A stretch of DNA of 64,000 nucleotides, from NCBI RefSeq assembly GCF_000374865.1, contig NZ_KB895455.1, positions 186,001-250,000 of the forward strand. Reading direction: 5' to 3'. The notes beneath the pieces were generated by a model that searched no databases, was not told the DNA's origin, and worked only from the letters and a program-made list of their open reading frames with translations. The translations under genes and the position numbers were made by a program. Every line of letters starts with the position of its first letter. Position 1 is the stretch's first letter. Origin of the DNA: Arthrobacter sp. 135MFCol5.1 (GTDB lineage: Bacteria; Actinomycetota; Actinomycetes; Actinomycetales; Micrococcaceae). Below, piece by piece: positions 44,111 to 53,833 of the stretch.

Positions 44111-46132
44111 ATGTCCCAGGACACCCCCAGCTCCACGGCCACGGTTCCGTCGGATTCCGCCCCGGCCGCAGCCCAGTCCGGCCAGCAGGGTGACGCTTTC
44201 GCGAACCTGCTGCACGAGACTCGGGCCTTCCCTCCCAGCGCCGAGTTTGCAGCCGGTGCCGTCGCCACGGCAGCCGAGTACGACGATGCCAACGCGGACC
44301 GGCCGGCGTTTTGGGCGAAGAAGGCCCGGGAGCTGCTGACCTGGTCCAAGGACTTCACGCAGGCGCTGGACTGGTCTGATCCGCCGTTCGCGAAATGGTT
44401 CGTTGGCGGCGAAATCAACGCCGCGTACAACGCGTTGGACCGGCACGTGGAGGCCGGCAACGGTGACCGGGTGGCCATCCATTTCGAGGGTGAACCCGGC
44501 GACACCCGCGCGTACACCTATGCGGAGCTGACCGAAGAGGTGAAGAAGGCGGCCAACGCTTTCGAGTCCTTGGGCGTTGCCAAGGGTGACCGGGTGGCGG
44601 TGTACCTGCCGATGATCCCGGAGGCCGTGATCACGCTGCTGGCATGTGCCCGGATCGGCGCGGTGCATTCGGTGGTGTTCGGCGGTTTCTCGGCCGAGGC
44701 GCTCCGTTCCCGGATCGACGACGCCGAGGCCAAGCTGGTGGTGACCGCTGACGGCACCTACCGGCGCGGCAAGCCCAGCCCGCTGAAGCCGGCCGTCGAC
44801 GATGCCCTGGCCCACGACGGCCACACCGTGCAGAACGTGGTGGTGGTCAAGCGCAACGGCCAGGACGTGGACTGGCACGAGGGACGGGACCACTGGTGGG
44901 CGGATACGGTGGGCGCCGCGTCCGCGGAACACACCGCGGTGGGCCACGATTCCGAGCACCCGCTGTTCATCCTGTACACCTCAGGGACCACAGGGAAGCC
45001 CAAGGGGATCCTGCACACCACCGGCGGGTACCTCACCCAGGGCGCATACACGCACAAGGCCGTGTTCGACCTGCACCCCGAAACGGACGTCTACTGGTGC
45101 ACGGCCGACGTCGGCTGGATCACCGGCCACTCGTATGTTGCCTACGCCCCGCTCATCAACGGCGCCACCCAGGTCATCTACGAGGGCACCCCGGACTCCC
45201 CGCACCAGGGCCGATGGTGGGAGATCGTGGAAAAGTACAAGGTCTCCATCCTCTACACCGCCCCTACCGCCATCCGCACCTTCATGAAGTGGGGCGCCGA
45301 GATCCCGGGCAAGTACGATCTGTCCTCGATCCGCGTCCTGGGCTCGGTGGGCGAGTCGATCAACCCCGAGGCCTGGATGTGGTACCGCAAGGTGATCGGC
45401 GGGGACAAGGCGCCGATTGTGGACACTTGGTGGCAGACAGAGACCGGCGCCCAGATGATCGCTCCGCTGCCGGGTGTCACCGCCACCAAGCCCGGCTCGG
45501 CCCAGGTCCCGCTGCCCGGCATTGCCGTGGACGTGGTGGACGAGATGGGCCAGTCCGTTCCCGACGGCCACGGCGGCTTCCTGGTAATCCGCGAACCCTG
45601 GCCATCCATGCTGCGTGGCATCTGGGGGGACCCCGAGCGGTTCAAGGACACGTACTGGTCCCGGTTTGAAAACATGTACTTCGCCGGGGACGGGGCCAAG
45701 AAGGATGAGGACGGGGACATCTGGCTCCTGGGCCGGGTGGACGACGTCATGAACGTCTCCGGGCACCGGCTCTCCACCACGGAGATCGAGTCCGCCCTGG
45801 TGTCCCATCCCGCCGTGGCGGAGGCCGCCGTCGTGGGCGCCTCGGACGAGACCACCGGCCAGGCCGTCGTCGCGTTCGTCATCCTCCGCGGCGATGCCGT
45901 GAACAACGGCGATGCCACCGTCCAGGAACTGCGCAACCATGTGGGCAAGGAAATCGGCCCGATCGCCAAACCAAAGAACATCCTGGTGGTCCCCGAGCTG
46001 CCCAAGACCCGATCCGGGAAGATTATGCGGCGCCTCCTCAAGGACGTCGCGGAAGGCCGCGACCCGGGTGACGCCACCACGCTTTCCGACCCCACGATCA
46101 TGCAGCAGATCGCGCAGTCGCTCAGAAAGTAA
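44111..46132 (+). CDS. acs: Acetyl-CoA synthetase
   Basis: A 673-residue AMP-forming acetate-CoA ligase. The ATP signature [21 protein letters not shown] and the acetylatable Lys in TRSGKIMRR are present. It makes acetyl-CoA from acetate, ATP and CoA in the cytoplasm. The ATG at 44111 is preceded by GAGG at 5 bases; a start at 44093 would add six residues. A CRP-like site lies upstream. Deacetylation by an AcuC-type enzyme such as that at 17193 is possible. Confidence 0.94.
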   Translation: MSQDTPSSTATVPSDSAPAAAQSGQQGDAFANLLHETRAFPPSAEFAAGAVATAAEYDDANADRPAFWAKKARELLTWSKDFTQALDWSDPPFAKWFVGGEINAAYNALDRHVEAGNGDRVAIHFEGEPGDTRAYTYAELTEEVKKAANAFESLGVAKGDRVAVYLPMIPEAVITLLACARIGAVHSVVFGGFSAEALRSRIDDAEAKLVVTADGTYRRGKPSPLKPAVDDALAHDGHTVQNVVVVKRNGQDVDWHEGRDHWWADTVGAASAEHTAVGHDSEHPLFILYTSGTTGKPKGILHTTGGYLTQGAYTHKAVFDLHPETDVYWCTADVGWITGHSYVAYAPLINGATQVIYEGTPDSPHQGRWWEIVEKYKVSILYTAPTAIRTFMKWGAEIPGKYDLSSIRVLGSVGESINPEAWMWYRKVIGGDKAPIVDTWWQTETGAQMIAPLPGVTATKPGSAQVPLPGIAVDVVDEMGQSVPDGHGGFLVIREPWPSMLRGIWGDPERFKDTYWSRFENMYFAGDGAKKDEDGDIWLLGRVDDVMNVSGHRLSTTEIESALVSHPAVAEAAVVGASDETTGQAVVAFVILRGDAVNNGDATVQELRNHVGKEIGPIAKPKNILVVPELPKTRSGKIMRRLLKDVAEGRDPGDATTLSDPTIMQQIAQSLRK

Positions 46133-46282
46133 CACTGGCTTAGCATCGAGCCGGGAACCATCGGACGGCCCCGTTTCCCCCGCCATCACGGGGAAGGCGG
46201 GGCCGTCCGCATTTGTGACGATTCAAAAAAATCAACGCGCAAAATGTTATTTACCGTTCTTCCATGTTCGCTTTTGCGAGGT

Positions 46283-46311
46283 TATAGTCAGCGTATGTGA
46301 GGTGCCTCACA
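46283..46311 (+). promoter_or_regulatory. Promoter element and perfect CRP/GlxR-type operator
   Basis: A -10-like TATAGT (46283-46288) is followed by TGTGAGGTGCCTCACA (46296-46311), an exact TGTGA-N6-TCACA palindrome with CRP/GlxR consensus arms. No good -35 was found. Placement just after the -10 suggests repression by a bound regulator. A Crp/FNR gene is in the window at 60492. It controls the transport operon that begins at 46338. Confidence 0.65.
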
Positions 46312-46337
46312 CGCGGCTATTTTTCAAGGGAGAGAAC

Positions 46338-47648
46338 ATGGCTTCACAGTTTGATGCGTCCGCCACCGCATTTCCGAGCAGGCGGACCATCCTCAAGACG
46401 GTCGGCGTAGGAGCGGTTGGCCTGGCCGGCATCCCGTTCCTCGCCGCCTGCACCGGCGGGAGCGCACCGTCGGCAACGGGGTCGGAATCCTCCGGCCTCA
46501 CTTTCGGCTCCGGAGCCTCGGACGACGTCCCCAAGCGCGCCTACCAGGCCGTGACGGATGCCTTCACAGCCAAGACCGGCAAGACGGTCACCACCAACGT
46601 GGTACCCCACAACGATTTCCAGAACAAGATCAACTCCTACCTGCAAGGCTCCCCCGACGATGCGTTCACCTGGTTCGCCGGGTACCGGATGCAGTACTAC
46701 GCGGGCAAGGGACTGCTGGCACCCATCGACGATGTCTGGCAGACCGTGGGCGCCAACTTTTCCGACGCCCTGAAGAAGGCGTCCACCGGCCCCGACGGGA
46801 AGATGTATTTCGTTCCCAACTACAACTACCCGTGGGGGTTCTTCTACCGGAAGAGCCTCTGGACCGAAAAGGGCTACCAGGTACCCGCAACGTTCGATGA
46901 CCTCAAGGCGCTTGCCACGAAGATGAAGGCTGACGGCCTGATTCCCATTGGCTTCGCCGACAAGGACGGCTGGCCCGCCATGGGCACCTTCGACTACATC
47001 AACATGCGACTCAACGGCTACCAGTTCCACGTGGACCTCTGCGCCCACAAGGAGTCCTGGGACCAGCAGAAAGTCAGCGCCGTCTTTGACACCTGGAAGG
47101 CCCTCCTGCCGTTCCAGGACCCTGGAGCCCTCGGGCAGACCTGGCAGGACGCCGCAAAGGCCCTGGAGGCGAAGAAGACCGGCATGTACCTGCTCGGTTC
47201 CTTCGTCACCCAGCAGTTCACCGACCCCACGGTCCTGGCCGACATCGATTTCTTCGCTTTCCCCGAAATCGCGATGGAAGGCAGGGACTCCGTCGAAGCC
47301 CCCATCGACGGACTGCTGTTGTCCAAGAAGGGCGGGGACAACAAGGCAGCCCGCGACTTCCTGGCGTTCCTCGGCACACCGGAGGCGCAGAATGCGTACG
47401 CCAAGGTGGACTCGTCAAACATCGCCACCGCCAAGGGCGCGGACACCTCATCGTTCACGCCCCTGAACAAGAAGTGTGCCGACACCATTGCGGGCGCGAA
47501 GAACATCAGCCAGTTCTTCGACCGCGATGCTCTGCCGGCCATGGCCAACAACGTGATGATTCCCGCCCTGCAGACGTTCATCAAGGACGGCACCATGGAC
47601 GTCAAGAACCTTGAGGCCCAGGCCAAGACGCTGTACGCAGCGCAGTAG
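46338..47648 (+). CDS. Sugar-binding protein of an ABC importer, Tat-type lipoprotein
   Basis: A 436-residue family-1 solute-binding protein. The N-terminus has SRRTIL, close to the Tat motif, and a lipobox LAAC, so it may be exported folded and then lipidated. A binding-protein core follows (VTDAFTAKTGKTVTTN, GDAFTW-like). It is first in an operon with two permeases and a DeoR regulator. The ligand is not known; no catabolic enzyme is next to it. ATG with AAGGGAGAG upstream. A hairpin after the gene may raise its output relative to the permeases. Confidence 0.88.
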   Translation: MASQFDASATAFPSRRTILKTVGVGAVGLAGIPFLAACTGGSAPSATGSESSGLTFGSGASDDVPKRAYQAVTDAFTAKTGKTVTTNVVPHNDFQNKINSYLQGSPDDAFTWFAGYRMQYYAGKGLLAPIDDVWQTVGANFSDALKKASTGPDGKMYFVPNYNYPWGFFYRKSLWTEKGYQVPATFDDLKALATKMKADGLIPIGFADKDGWPAMGTFDYINMRLNGYQFHVDLCAHKESWDQQKVSAVFDTWKALLPFQDPGALGQTWQDAAKALEAKKTGMYLLGSFVTQQFTDPTVLADIDFFAFPEIAMEGRDSVEAPIDGLLLSKKGGDNKAARDFLAFLGTPEAQNAYAKVDSSNIATAKGADTSSFTPLNKKCADTIAGAKNISQFFDRDALPAMANNVMIPALQTFIKDGTMDVKNLEAQAKTLYAAQ

Positions 47649-47659
47649 TTTCCGCCTAC

Positions 47660-47701
47660 GGAACGGCGACGGCGGCGCTTGGCGTGCGCCGTCGCCGTTC
47701 C
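47660..47701 (+). terminator. Hairpin between binding-protein and permease genes
   Basis: GGAACGGCGAC (47660-47670) and following bases pair with GCGCCGTCGCCGTTCC (47686-47701), with three extra bases on the left arm. Such hairpins after binding-protein genes often reduce transcription of, or stabilise the message upstream of, the permeases. No U-run is present. Confidence 0.6.
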
Positions 47702-47737
47702 CCTCCTGCATCCGGACCAAGCAAGGGGAAGAATCCC

Positions 47738-48712
47738 ATGAGCAGCACCGCACAAGAATTGATTCCGCCGGAGTCCAGGGACCCGGCCGGAGCGCCCTCG
47801 AAGAGGCGGCCCGGGCGCGGCCGGGTACGCCGCCTGTCCAGCCGGGACAAGCTTGTCCTGGCCCTGATGGTGGGGATTCCCACCCTGATCGAACTGATGC
47901 TGGTCTGGCTGCCCATGCTGATGTCCGTCGGGCTGAGCTTCAGCCGCTGGAATGGCCTGGACCTGGCAGATCTCCGTCCGGCCGGCACCGACAACTACCA
48001 GTTCATCACCCAGGACTACCCGCCGTTCTGGCCCGCGGTGCAGCACAACATGCTGTGGCTGCTGTTCCTGGCCCTCATCGCCACCCCGCTGGGCCTGCTG
48101 CTGGCCGTACTCCTGGACCAGAACATCCGCGGCAGCAAGATCTACCAGAGCATCTTCTTCGCCCCGGTCATGCTGTCCCTCGCCCTGATCGGCATCATCT
48201 GGCAGCTGTTCTACCAGCGTGACAACGGCCTGCTGAACTTCGTCCTGGGAACGGCGGGGACGCCGCAGGCAGTGGACTGGTTCGGTGATTCGTCCGTCAA
48301 CATCTGGGCCGCCATGATCGCCGCCACCTGGCGGCATGCCGGCTACGTCATGCTGCTGTACCTGGCCGGCCTCAAGGGCGTGGACCCCAGCCTGAAGGAA
48401 GCGGCAGCCATCGACGGCGCCTCCGCCACGCAAACCTTCTTCCGCGTGGTCTTCCCGGCCATGCGGCCGATCAACATCGTCATCGTGGTCATCACCATCA
48501 TCGAATCCCTCCGCGCATTCGACGTGGTGTACGTGATCAACCGCGGCACCAACGGCCTGGAAATGCTCAGCGCGCTGGTCATCCAGAACCTCGTGGGCGA
48601 AGGCCAGGTGATCGGCGTGGGCTCCGCGCTGGCCGTGGTCCTGCTGGTGATTTCCCTTGTCCCCATCGTTTTCTACCTCAGCCGCACCTTTGGCAAGGAG
48701 AACAGAGCATGA
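47738..48712 (+). CDS. Sugar ABC transporter permease, MalF type
   Basis: A 324-residue CUT1 permease with about six membrane helices and an EAA loop (EAAAIDGASATQTFFRVVFP). The N-terminal 35 residues are basic and cytoplasmic. The start ATG (MSSTAQEL) follows AAGGGGAAG. The last bases overlap the next start (ATGA). It forms the importer with the 48709 permease and the 46338 binding protein. No ATPase gene is nearby, so a shared one is assumed. Confidence 0.9.
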   Translation: MSSTAQELIPPESRDPAGAPSKRRPGRGRVRRLSSRDKLVLALMVGIPTLIELMLVWLPMLMSVGLSFSRWNGLDLADLRPAGTDNYQFITQDYPPFWPAVQHNMLWLLFLALIATPLGLLLAVLLDQNIRGSKIYQSIFFAPVMLSLALIGIIWQLFYQRDNGLLNFVLGTAGTPQAVDWFGDSSVNIWAAMIAATWRHAGYVMLLYLAGLKGVDPSLKEAAAIDGASATQTFFRVVFPAMRPINIVIVVITIIESLRAFDVVYVINRGTNGLEMLSALVIQNLVGEGQVIGVGSALAVVLLVISLVPIVFYLSRTFGKENRA

Positions 48713-49623
48713 GCAATGTTGCAGCCCGGCCCCGGCCCGTTCCCGCAGGCGCAGGAACCCGGTCGGGGAGCCGCCCCAAGCGGCACTACGGGACCCACAT
48801 CTTCCTGACCGTCATGGCCATCGTGTGGCTGGTCCCGCTTGGCTGGTCCGTCTTCACAGCGCTCAGGCCGGTGGCCTCCACCAACCAATACGGGTACTTC
48901 AGCCTGGCCGGCGCGTTCAACTTCGACAACTTCATCCAGGCCTGGACGCAGGGCGGGTTTTCCACCTACTTCTGGAATTCGGTGATCATCACGGTCCCGG
49001 CCGTGCTGCTGACGCTGTTCCTCGCCTCGCTTATGGCCTTCGCCGTGAGCCGGGTCAACTGGAAATTCAACATCACGCTGCTGATCATGTTCACAGCAGG
49101 CAACCTCCTTCCACCGCAGGTCCTCGCCGCGCCATTGTTCGAGATGGCCAAGCACCTTACGGTGCCCTACTCGTTCAGCGATTCCGGGAACATGCTCAAC
49201 ACGTACATCATCGTGATTGCCGTGGACACGGCGTTCCAGATGGGGTTCTGCACCTTCGTGCTGTCCAACTACATGAAGGCGCTGTCCGCAGACCTGACCG
49301 AAGCGGCGCTGGTGGACGGGGCGGGCATTTGGCGGCAGTACAGGGAAATTATCCTGCCGCTGTGCCGGCCGGCGTTCGCCGCCCTGGGCACGCTGGAAGT
49401 CATCTTCATCTACAACGACTACTTCTGGCCCCTGCTCTTCATCCAGAGCGGCAACCGCCTCCCCATCACCACCGCCATCAACAACCTCCAGGGCCAGTTC
49501 CTGAACAACTACAACCTCTTGGCGGCGGGTGCGGTCATCACGGTCATCCCCACCCTGATCATCTACCTGCTCCTGCAGCGGCAGTTTGTGGCGGGGCTGA
49601 CTCTTGGTTCCAGCAAGGGGTAG
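48709..49623 (+). CDS. Sugar ABC transporter permease, MalG type
   Basis: A 304-residue CUT1 permease. The EAA loop reads EAALVDGAGIWRQYREIILP. Helices include HIFLTVMAIVWLVPLGW and AVITVIPTLIIYLLLQ. The C-terminus (QFVAGLTLGSSKG) is a usual MalG ending. Start overlaps the upstream stop. Confidence 0.9.
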   Translation: MSNVAARPRPVPAGAGTRSGSRPKRHYGTHIFLTVMAIVWLVPLGWSVFTALRPVASTNQYGYFSLAGAFNFDNFIQAWTQGGFSTYFWNSVIITVPAVLLTLFLASLMAFAVSRVNWKFNITLLIMFTAGNLLPPQVLAAPLFEMAKHLTVPYSFSDSGNMLNTYIIVIAVDTAFQMGFCTFVLSNYMKALSADLTEAALVDGAGIWRQYREIILPLCRPAFAALGTLEVIFIYNDYFWPLLFIQSGNRLPITTAINNLQGQFLNNYNLLAAGAVITVIPTLIIYLLLQRQFVAGLTLGSSKG

Positions 49624-49678
49624 GCAAAGATGGAACGTGAACGGGACATTTCTCCCTTAGCCGCCCGAAAGGAACTCC

Positions 49679-50470
49679 ATGCTTCCCGCAGCACGTCACC
49701 AGGCCATCGTGGACGCCGTCCAGCGGGAGCGGGTGGTCCGTGTGTCAGACCTCGCCCACCAGCTGGGTGTCTCGCTCATGACGGTCCGGCGGGACATCGA
49801 GCTGCTGGAGGAGGGCGGCCGGGTGGAGCGGATCCACGGCGGTGCCAAGCTCCCCGGCGGTGCAACCACCCATGAGCCCGGATTTGAACTGAAGTCAACC
49901 CAGCTGCCGGCCGAGAAGCGCGCCATTGCGGCTGAGGCCGCGCGGATGGTGCATGAGGGCATGGCGGTGGGCCTCAGCGCCGGCACCACCACGTGGGCGC
50001 TGGCCCAGGAACTGGCCAAGGGGCCTCGGATCACGGTGGTGACCAACTCCGTGCGCATTGCGGACCTGTTCCACCACGGGGCGGCTTCAGGGGCTGCCCG
50101 CTACGGGTCCACCGTGATCCTGATCGGCGGCGAGCGCACGCCGTCGGACGCCCTGGTGGGTCCGATTGCCACCGCAGCACTGAAACAGCTGCATCTGGAC
50201 TTGCTGTTCCTGGGCGTGCACGGCATGGATCCGGAAGCAGGATTCACCACTCCCAACCTGCTGGAGGCCGAGACCGACCGGGCGTTCGTAGCGGCGTCCC
50301 GGAAGCTAGTGGTGGTGGCGGACCACACCAAGTGGGGCACCCAGGGCATGAGCACCATCGCCGCGTTGGAGGAAGCGGACGAGGTCATCAGCGATGCCGG
50401 CTTGAGCGCGGATGCCCGCCGGATCCTGCAGGAGAGCGTCAGCCGGCTGCGGATCGCCGCGCCGGCCTAG
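49679..50470 (+). CDS. DeoR/GlpR-family sugar regulator
   Basis: A 263-residue regulator. The N-terminal HTH (VSDLAHQLGVSLMTVRRDIE) is followed by a DeoR C-terminal sensor domain (VGLSAGTTTWALAQEL, GVHGMDPEAGFTTPN, VVVADHTKWG). Such domains bind phosphorylated sugars. It lies 55 bases after the permease gene and is likely part of the same operon and its regulator. ATG at 49679 preceded by AAAGGA. It is convergent with the LacI gene, leaving 3 bases between. Confidence 0.85.
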   Translation: MLPAARHQAIVDAVQRERVVRVSDLAHQLGVSLMTVRRDIELLEEGGRVERIHGGAKLPGGATTHEPGFELKSTQLPAEKRAIAAEAARMVHEGMAVGLSAGTTTWALAQELAKGPRITVVTNSVRIADLFHHGAASGAARYGSTVILIGGERTPSDALVGPIATAALKQLHLDLLFLGVHGMDPEAGFTTPNLLEAETDRAFVAASRKLVVVADHTKWGTQGMSTIAALEEADEVISDAGLSADARRILQESVSRLRIAAPA

Positions 50471-50473
50471 CTC

Positions 50474-51502
50474 CTACGGGCAGCCGCAGGACTGGCGGAT
50501 ACGCAGCGTGGTGGGGAAGATCCGGTGCCGCGGTTTTCCGCCTCGGCCGGCTTCCAGCAGCGCCCCGACGGCGGCTTCGGCCATGGCCACCACCGGCTGT
50601 TCCACGGTGGTCAGCGGCGGCCAGGAGTATTCCGAGTCGGCCGATCCGTCAAAGGACGCGATGGCGATGTCACCCGGGACGGAAAGGCCCGCCTCGTGGA
50701 TGGCGCGGAGGAGTCCGATGCCCTGCATGTCGGACGTGGCAAAGATGGCGGTGGGCCGGTTCACCGATGCCAGCAGCCGCTGCCCGGCAGCATACCCGCC
50801 GGGCCTGGTGAACGCGCTGTAGGCAATGGGGCCCTCCGGCAGGCCTGCCTCCTGGAGCGCCTGGCGCCAGCCCAGCTCGCGGCCATCGGTGGACCCGGAG
50901 ACGTTGGTGCCCATCGCCAGCCCGATATTGGTGTGCCCATGGCCGATGAGGTGCTCCACCGCGATCCTGGCACCGGCTGCCAGGTCCACGCCGACGCTGT
51001 TGAAGCCGGGAGCATCGCGTTCCTGGTTCAACAGCACCGCCGGGATGTCCGCCGTCTCCAGGACTTCGAGGTCAGGTTCGAAGAGGACGCTGGCGAGCAG
51101 CACCCCGTCCACCTGCCGGGCGGCGAGGTTGCGGACGTTCCGCCGCTCCTTGGCCAGGTTCCCGTCCGAGTTGCTCAGGACCAGGGCGTAGCCAAGGGCG
51201 GCGGCCGCGTCCTCCACCGCGTGGGAGAACAACGAGAAGAAGGGGTTGGCGATATCCGGGACAATGAGCCCCAGCGTCTCGCTGGACCCCAGCTTGAGCG
51301 CCCTGGCGGCGGCATTGGGCCGGTAGCCGAGGACGCGGATGGCGTCCTGGACTTTGGCTTCGGTGGCGGGGGCCACCTTCTTGGGACCTCCGTTGACCAC
51401 GTAGCTGACGACGGCGGTGCTGACGCCCGCGAACCGGGCAACATCCTTGCGCGTCACCGGCCCGCGCGGGGACGGCACAGCCGAAGTGGTCATGGAGTAC
51501 AT
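50474..51502 (-). CDS. LacI-family repressor of the alpha-galactoside locus
   Basis: A 342-residue LacI/GalR protein with HTH (TRKDVARFAGVSTAVVSYVV) and a sugar-binding domain that begins at LGLIVPDIANPF. A start at 51493 (MTTSAVP) is possible. Its gene is 5 bases after the Gfo/Idh gene in the same direction. Two LacI-type palindromes upstream of the divergent transcripts are likely targets. The inducer could be an alpha-galactoside or galactose, by context. Confidence 0.85.
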   Translation of the reverse strand: MYSMTTSAVPSPRGPVTRKDVARFAGVSTAVVSYVVNGGPKKVAPATEAKVQDAIRVLGYRPNAAARALKLGSSETLGLIVPDIANPFFSLFSHAVEDAAAALGYALVLSNSDGNLAKERRNVRNLAARQVDGVLLASVLFEPDLEVLETADIPAVLLNQERDAPGFNSVGVDLAAGARIAVEHLIGHGHTNIGLAMGTNVSGSTDGRELGWRQALQEAGLPEGPIAYSAFTRPGGYAAGQRLLASVNRPTAIFATSDMQGIGLLRAIHEAGLSVPGDIAIASFDGSADSEYSWPPLTTVEQPVVAMAEAAVGALLEAGRGGKPRHRIFPTTLRIRQSCGCP

Positions 51503-51507
51503 GCTAG

Positions 51508-52710
51508 CTACCAGGTGGCGGGCGCGTCGCCGAAGTCAGGGATGGGCAGCCGCGCGCCGTCTTGCCGTGCCGATTCGTGGGCCACGATTCCGGGTAGCGT
51601 GAACCGCGCGGCGACCCAGGCATTGACGGGCGGCAGCGAGCGGTTGTTCACCGCGGTGACGAAGTCGTCCACCAGGAAGTGGTGGCTGCCTTCATGCCCG
51701 TTGGGCGCGCCGTGGAACTCCGCGGGCAGCCGTGCTGCGTCGTGCACCGGGGCGAGTCCCGACACGAAGGCGTCCCGGAGTTCGGGGGCGACGTTGGCCA
51801 GCGACGGATCGTCCAGCGGAATGCTGGGCCGGGTTTCCATCTGCTCGGAGATGTCGTGGACGTCCTGTTTGTCCTGCCACACGGTGACCTTGGCGAGCTG
51901 TTCGAAGCTGGCCTCGGTGCCGAAGAACCGGAACCTGGATTCGCGGATGTGGGAGGGGTAGCCCACCCGGCGCATTTCGTTGGTTCGCATGGCACCGCCG
52001 TCGTTCAGTTCGAAGAGCGCGGTGGCGTTGGATAGGTCGTTGCCGAACATACTGACGTCCTTGTCGAAGACGCCGTCGTTCCGCTGGTCCGAGACCCCTA
52101 TGCAGCTGACGCTGACGGCATGTGCCGGAAGGGCCCCGAGCACGCCGCCGATCGCGTGCGTGGGGTAGAGCATGGGCGGGTAGCTGGCGGTTTCCTTCCA
52201 CCGCTCGCCGCCGCTGTACTGGTAGGCGTCGTAGAACCCCAGGTCCATGTCGTGGACATAATCGCCCTCGGAGTAGAAGACCCTGCCGAATTTTCCGGCA
52301 GCGTGCTGCTCGCGGGCATAGACCGTGGCGGGGTTGTAGTAGCTGGTTTCACCCATCATGTAGACGTTTCCGGTTTCCCGGACGGCGTCGATGATGCGGG
52401 CGATTTCCGCTTCCGAGACTGCCATGGGAACGGCAGAGTAGACGTGCTTGCCTGCGCGGAGCGCCCGTTCCACCAGGGGGCCGTGGGTCCAGCGCTGGGT
52501 GAAGATGGCAACGGCGTCGACGTCGGAGGCCAGCAGGGCGTCGAAGTCCGCTTCCTGCCCCGCCAGGTTGTACCGTTCGACGGCTTCGGCCGCCCGTTCC
52601 GGGCGCTCATCGGCCACGTAGACGGCGTGGACACCGGGGTGAAGGTTGAACAGGTGCGCGAACTGGGAGCCGAACTGGCCCGCGCCCACGATGCCGATCG
52701 AGAACGTCAT
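51508..52710 (-). CDS. Gfo/Idh/MocA oxidoreductase of the alpha-galactoside locus
   Basis: A 400-residue NAD(P)-dependent oxidoreductase. The Rossmann motif SIGIVGAGQFGSQFAHLF is at residue 4 onward. The usual EKP motif is replaced: the segment reads AGKHVYSAVPMAVSEAE, so the canonical lysine is not found there. The middle has GETSYYNPATVY and YPTHAIGG. The start at 52710 gives AAAGG at 7 bases. It is divergent from the permeases. The substrate is unknown; a role in handling an oxidised sugar is possible. Confidence 0.82.
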   Translation of the reverse strand: MTFSIGIVGAGQFGSQFAHLFNLHPGVHAVYVADERPERAAEAVERYNLAGQEADFDALLASDVDAVAIFTQRWTHGPLVERALRAGKHVYSAVPMAVSEAEIARIIDAVRETGNVYMMGETSYYNPATVYAREQHAAGKFGRVFYSEGDYVHDMDLGFYDAYQYSGGERWKETASYPPMLYPTHAIGGVLGALPAHAVSVSCIGVSDQRNDGVFDKDVSMFGNDLSNATALFELNDGGAMRTNEMRRVGYPSHIRESRFRFFGTEASFEQLAKVTVWQDKQDVHDISEQMETRPSIPLDDPSLANVAPELRDAFVSGLAPVHDAARLPAEFHGAPNGHEGSHHFLVDDFVTAVNNRSLPPVNAWVAARFTLPGIVAHESARQDGARLPIPDFGDAPATW

Positions 52711-52754
52711 TGTCATGCCTTTCGTCAGGGTTACCTGAGTCTTGCATCGGTTTC

Positions 52755-52844
52755 TACTCGAGTCAATATCCGGTAAATGGACAAAAAGCCTTTGAAACAG
52801 GCAGAAATTAACCTCTTGCCACCCCAGCATCTACTCGTGTAGAT
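52755..52844. promoter_or_regulatory. Divergent promoter region with two LacI-type operators
   Basis: The palindromes CTACTCGAGTC (52754-52764) and ATCTACTCGTGTAGAT (52829-52844) share the core CTACTCG-GT. A rightward promoter candidate is TTGCCA (52816-52821) and TAGATT (52840-52845), which the second operator overlaps. A leftward one has TTGACT (complement of 52761-52766) within the first operator and a weak AAGACT. The two sites are about 77 bases apart, which could allow looping. Confidence 0.6.
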
Positions 52845-52890
52845 TGTTCCGCAGCCTGTTACTTCCATCACAATCAGGAAAGGGTCGACG

Positions 52891-53823
52891 ATGACCACCC
52901 TTACCAGGAACGCCAGCCCGGCAGAGCATGCAGTGCGCCGGCCGCTGAAGCGCAGGGGACAAAGTGACCTGAAGATCGCGCTGTTCTTCATCGCTCCCGC
53001 CATGATCGGATTTCTCGTCTTTTACCTGGTGCCGACGCTTCGCGGCATCTACCTCAGCTTCACCGAATACAGCATCCTCGGGGACCCCGCGTGGATTGGC
53101 ACCGCCAACTACGAGGCGATCGCGAAGGATCCCCTGTTCTGGAACGCCTTGGCGGTCACCTCGCAGTACGTCCTGATCAACATCGTCCTGCAGACCGCAC
53201 TGGCCCTGGGGCTGGCCCTGCTGATGCACCGGGTGGCCAAGTCAACCTGGATCCGCGGCGCGCTCCTGCTGCCGTACCTGATGGCCAACGTGATCGCCGC
53301 CCTCCTGTGGTTCTGGCTGCTGGACTACCAGATCGGCATCGTCAACTACTTCATCGAATCCATCGGCCTGCCCAAGGTGGCGTTTTTCGGCAGCGAGGAA
53401 TGGGCCATCCCCACCCAGGCGCTGATCAACACATGGCGGCACATGGGCTACACAGCGCTGCTGCTCTTCGCCGGCCTGCAGTCCATCCCCCACCACGTCT
53501 ACGAGGTGGCCAACCTGGACGGCGCCTCCCCGTGGCAGACGTTCCGCAAAATCACGGTGCCGCTGCTGCGTCCCGTCCTGGTCCTGGTCCTGATCGTCAC
53601 CGTCATCGGCTCGTTCCAGGTCTTCGACACCGTGGCCGTGACCACCCTTGGCGGCCCGGTCAACGCCAGCCGGGTGCTGCAGTTCTACATCTACCAAAAG
53701 GCCTTCACGGAATCGGATTTCGGATACGGCTCCGCCCTGGCAGTCATCCTCTTCGTCATCCTCGCCTTGGTGGCCTTCATCCAGATGAAGTTCCTCAAGG
53801 GCAACGAATCAGACCTGGACTAA
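52891..53823 (+). CDS. Sugar ABC transporter permease, MalF type (alpha-galactoside)
   Basis: A 310-residue CUT1 permease. First helix ALFFIAPAMIGFLVFYLVP; EAA-like loop EVANLDGASPWQTFRKITVP; six predicted helices. It starts the rightward alpha-galactoside operon after an AGGAAAGG ribosome-binding sequence. The partner permease follows after 10 bases. Linkage to a GH36 enzyme suggests melibiose or raffinose-type sugars. Confidence 0.9.
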   Translation: MTTLTRNASPAEHAVRRPLKRRGQSDLKIALFFIAPAMIGFLVFYLVPTLRGIYLSFTEYSILGDPAWIGTANYEAIAKDPLFWNALAVTSQYVLINIVLQTALALGLALLMHRVAKSTWIRGALLLPYLMANVIAALLWFWLLDYQIGIVNYFIESIGLPKVAFFGSEEWAIPTQALINTWRHMGYTALLLFAGLQSIPHHVYEVANLDGASPWQTFRKITVPLLRPVLVLVLIVTVIGSFQVFDTVAVTTLGGPVNASRVLQFYIYQKAFTESDFGYGSALAVILFVILALVAFIQMKFLKGNESDLD

Positions 53824-53833
53824 GGACACTTCC

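Noticed and set aside
46296..46311. Operator for the DeoR regulator at 49679.
   Set aside because: The palindrome is an exact CRP/GlxR pattern, so that reading was preferred. DeoR binding is not excluded but is not visible.
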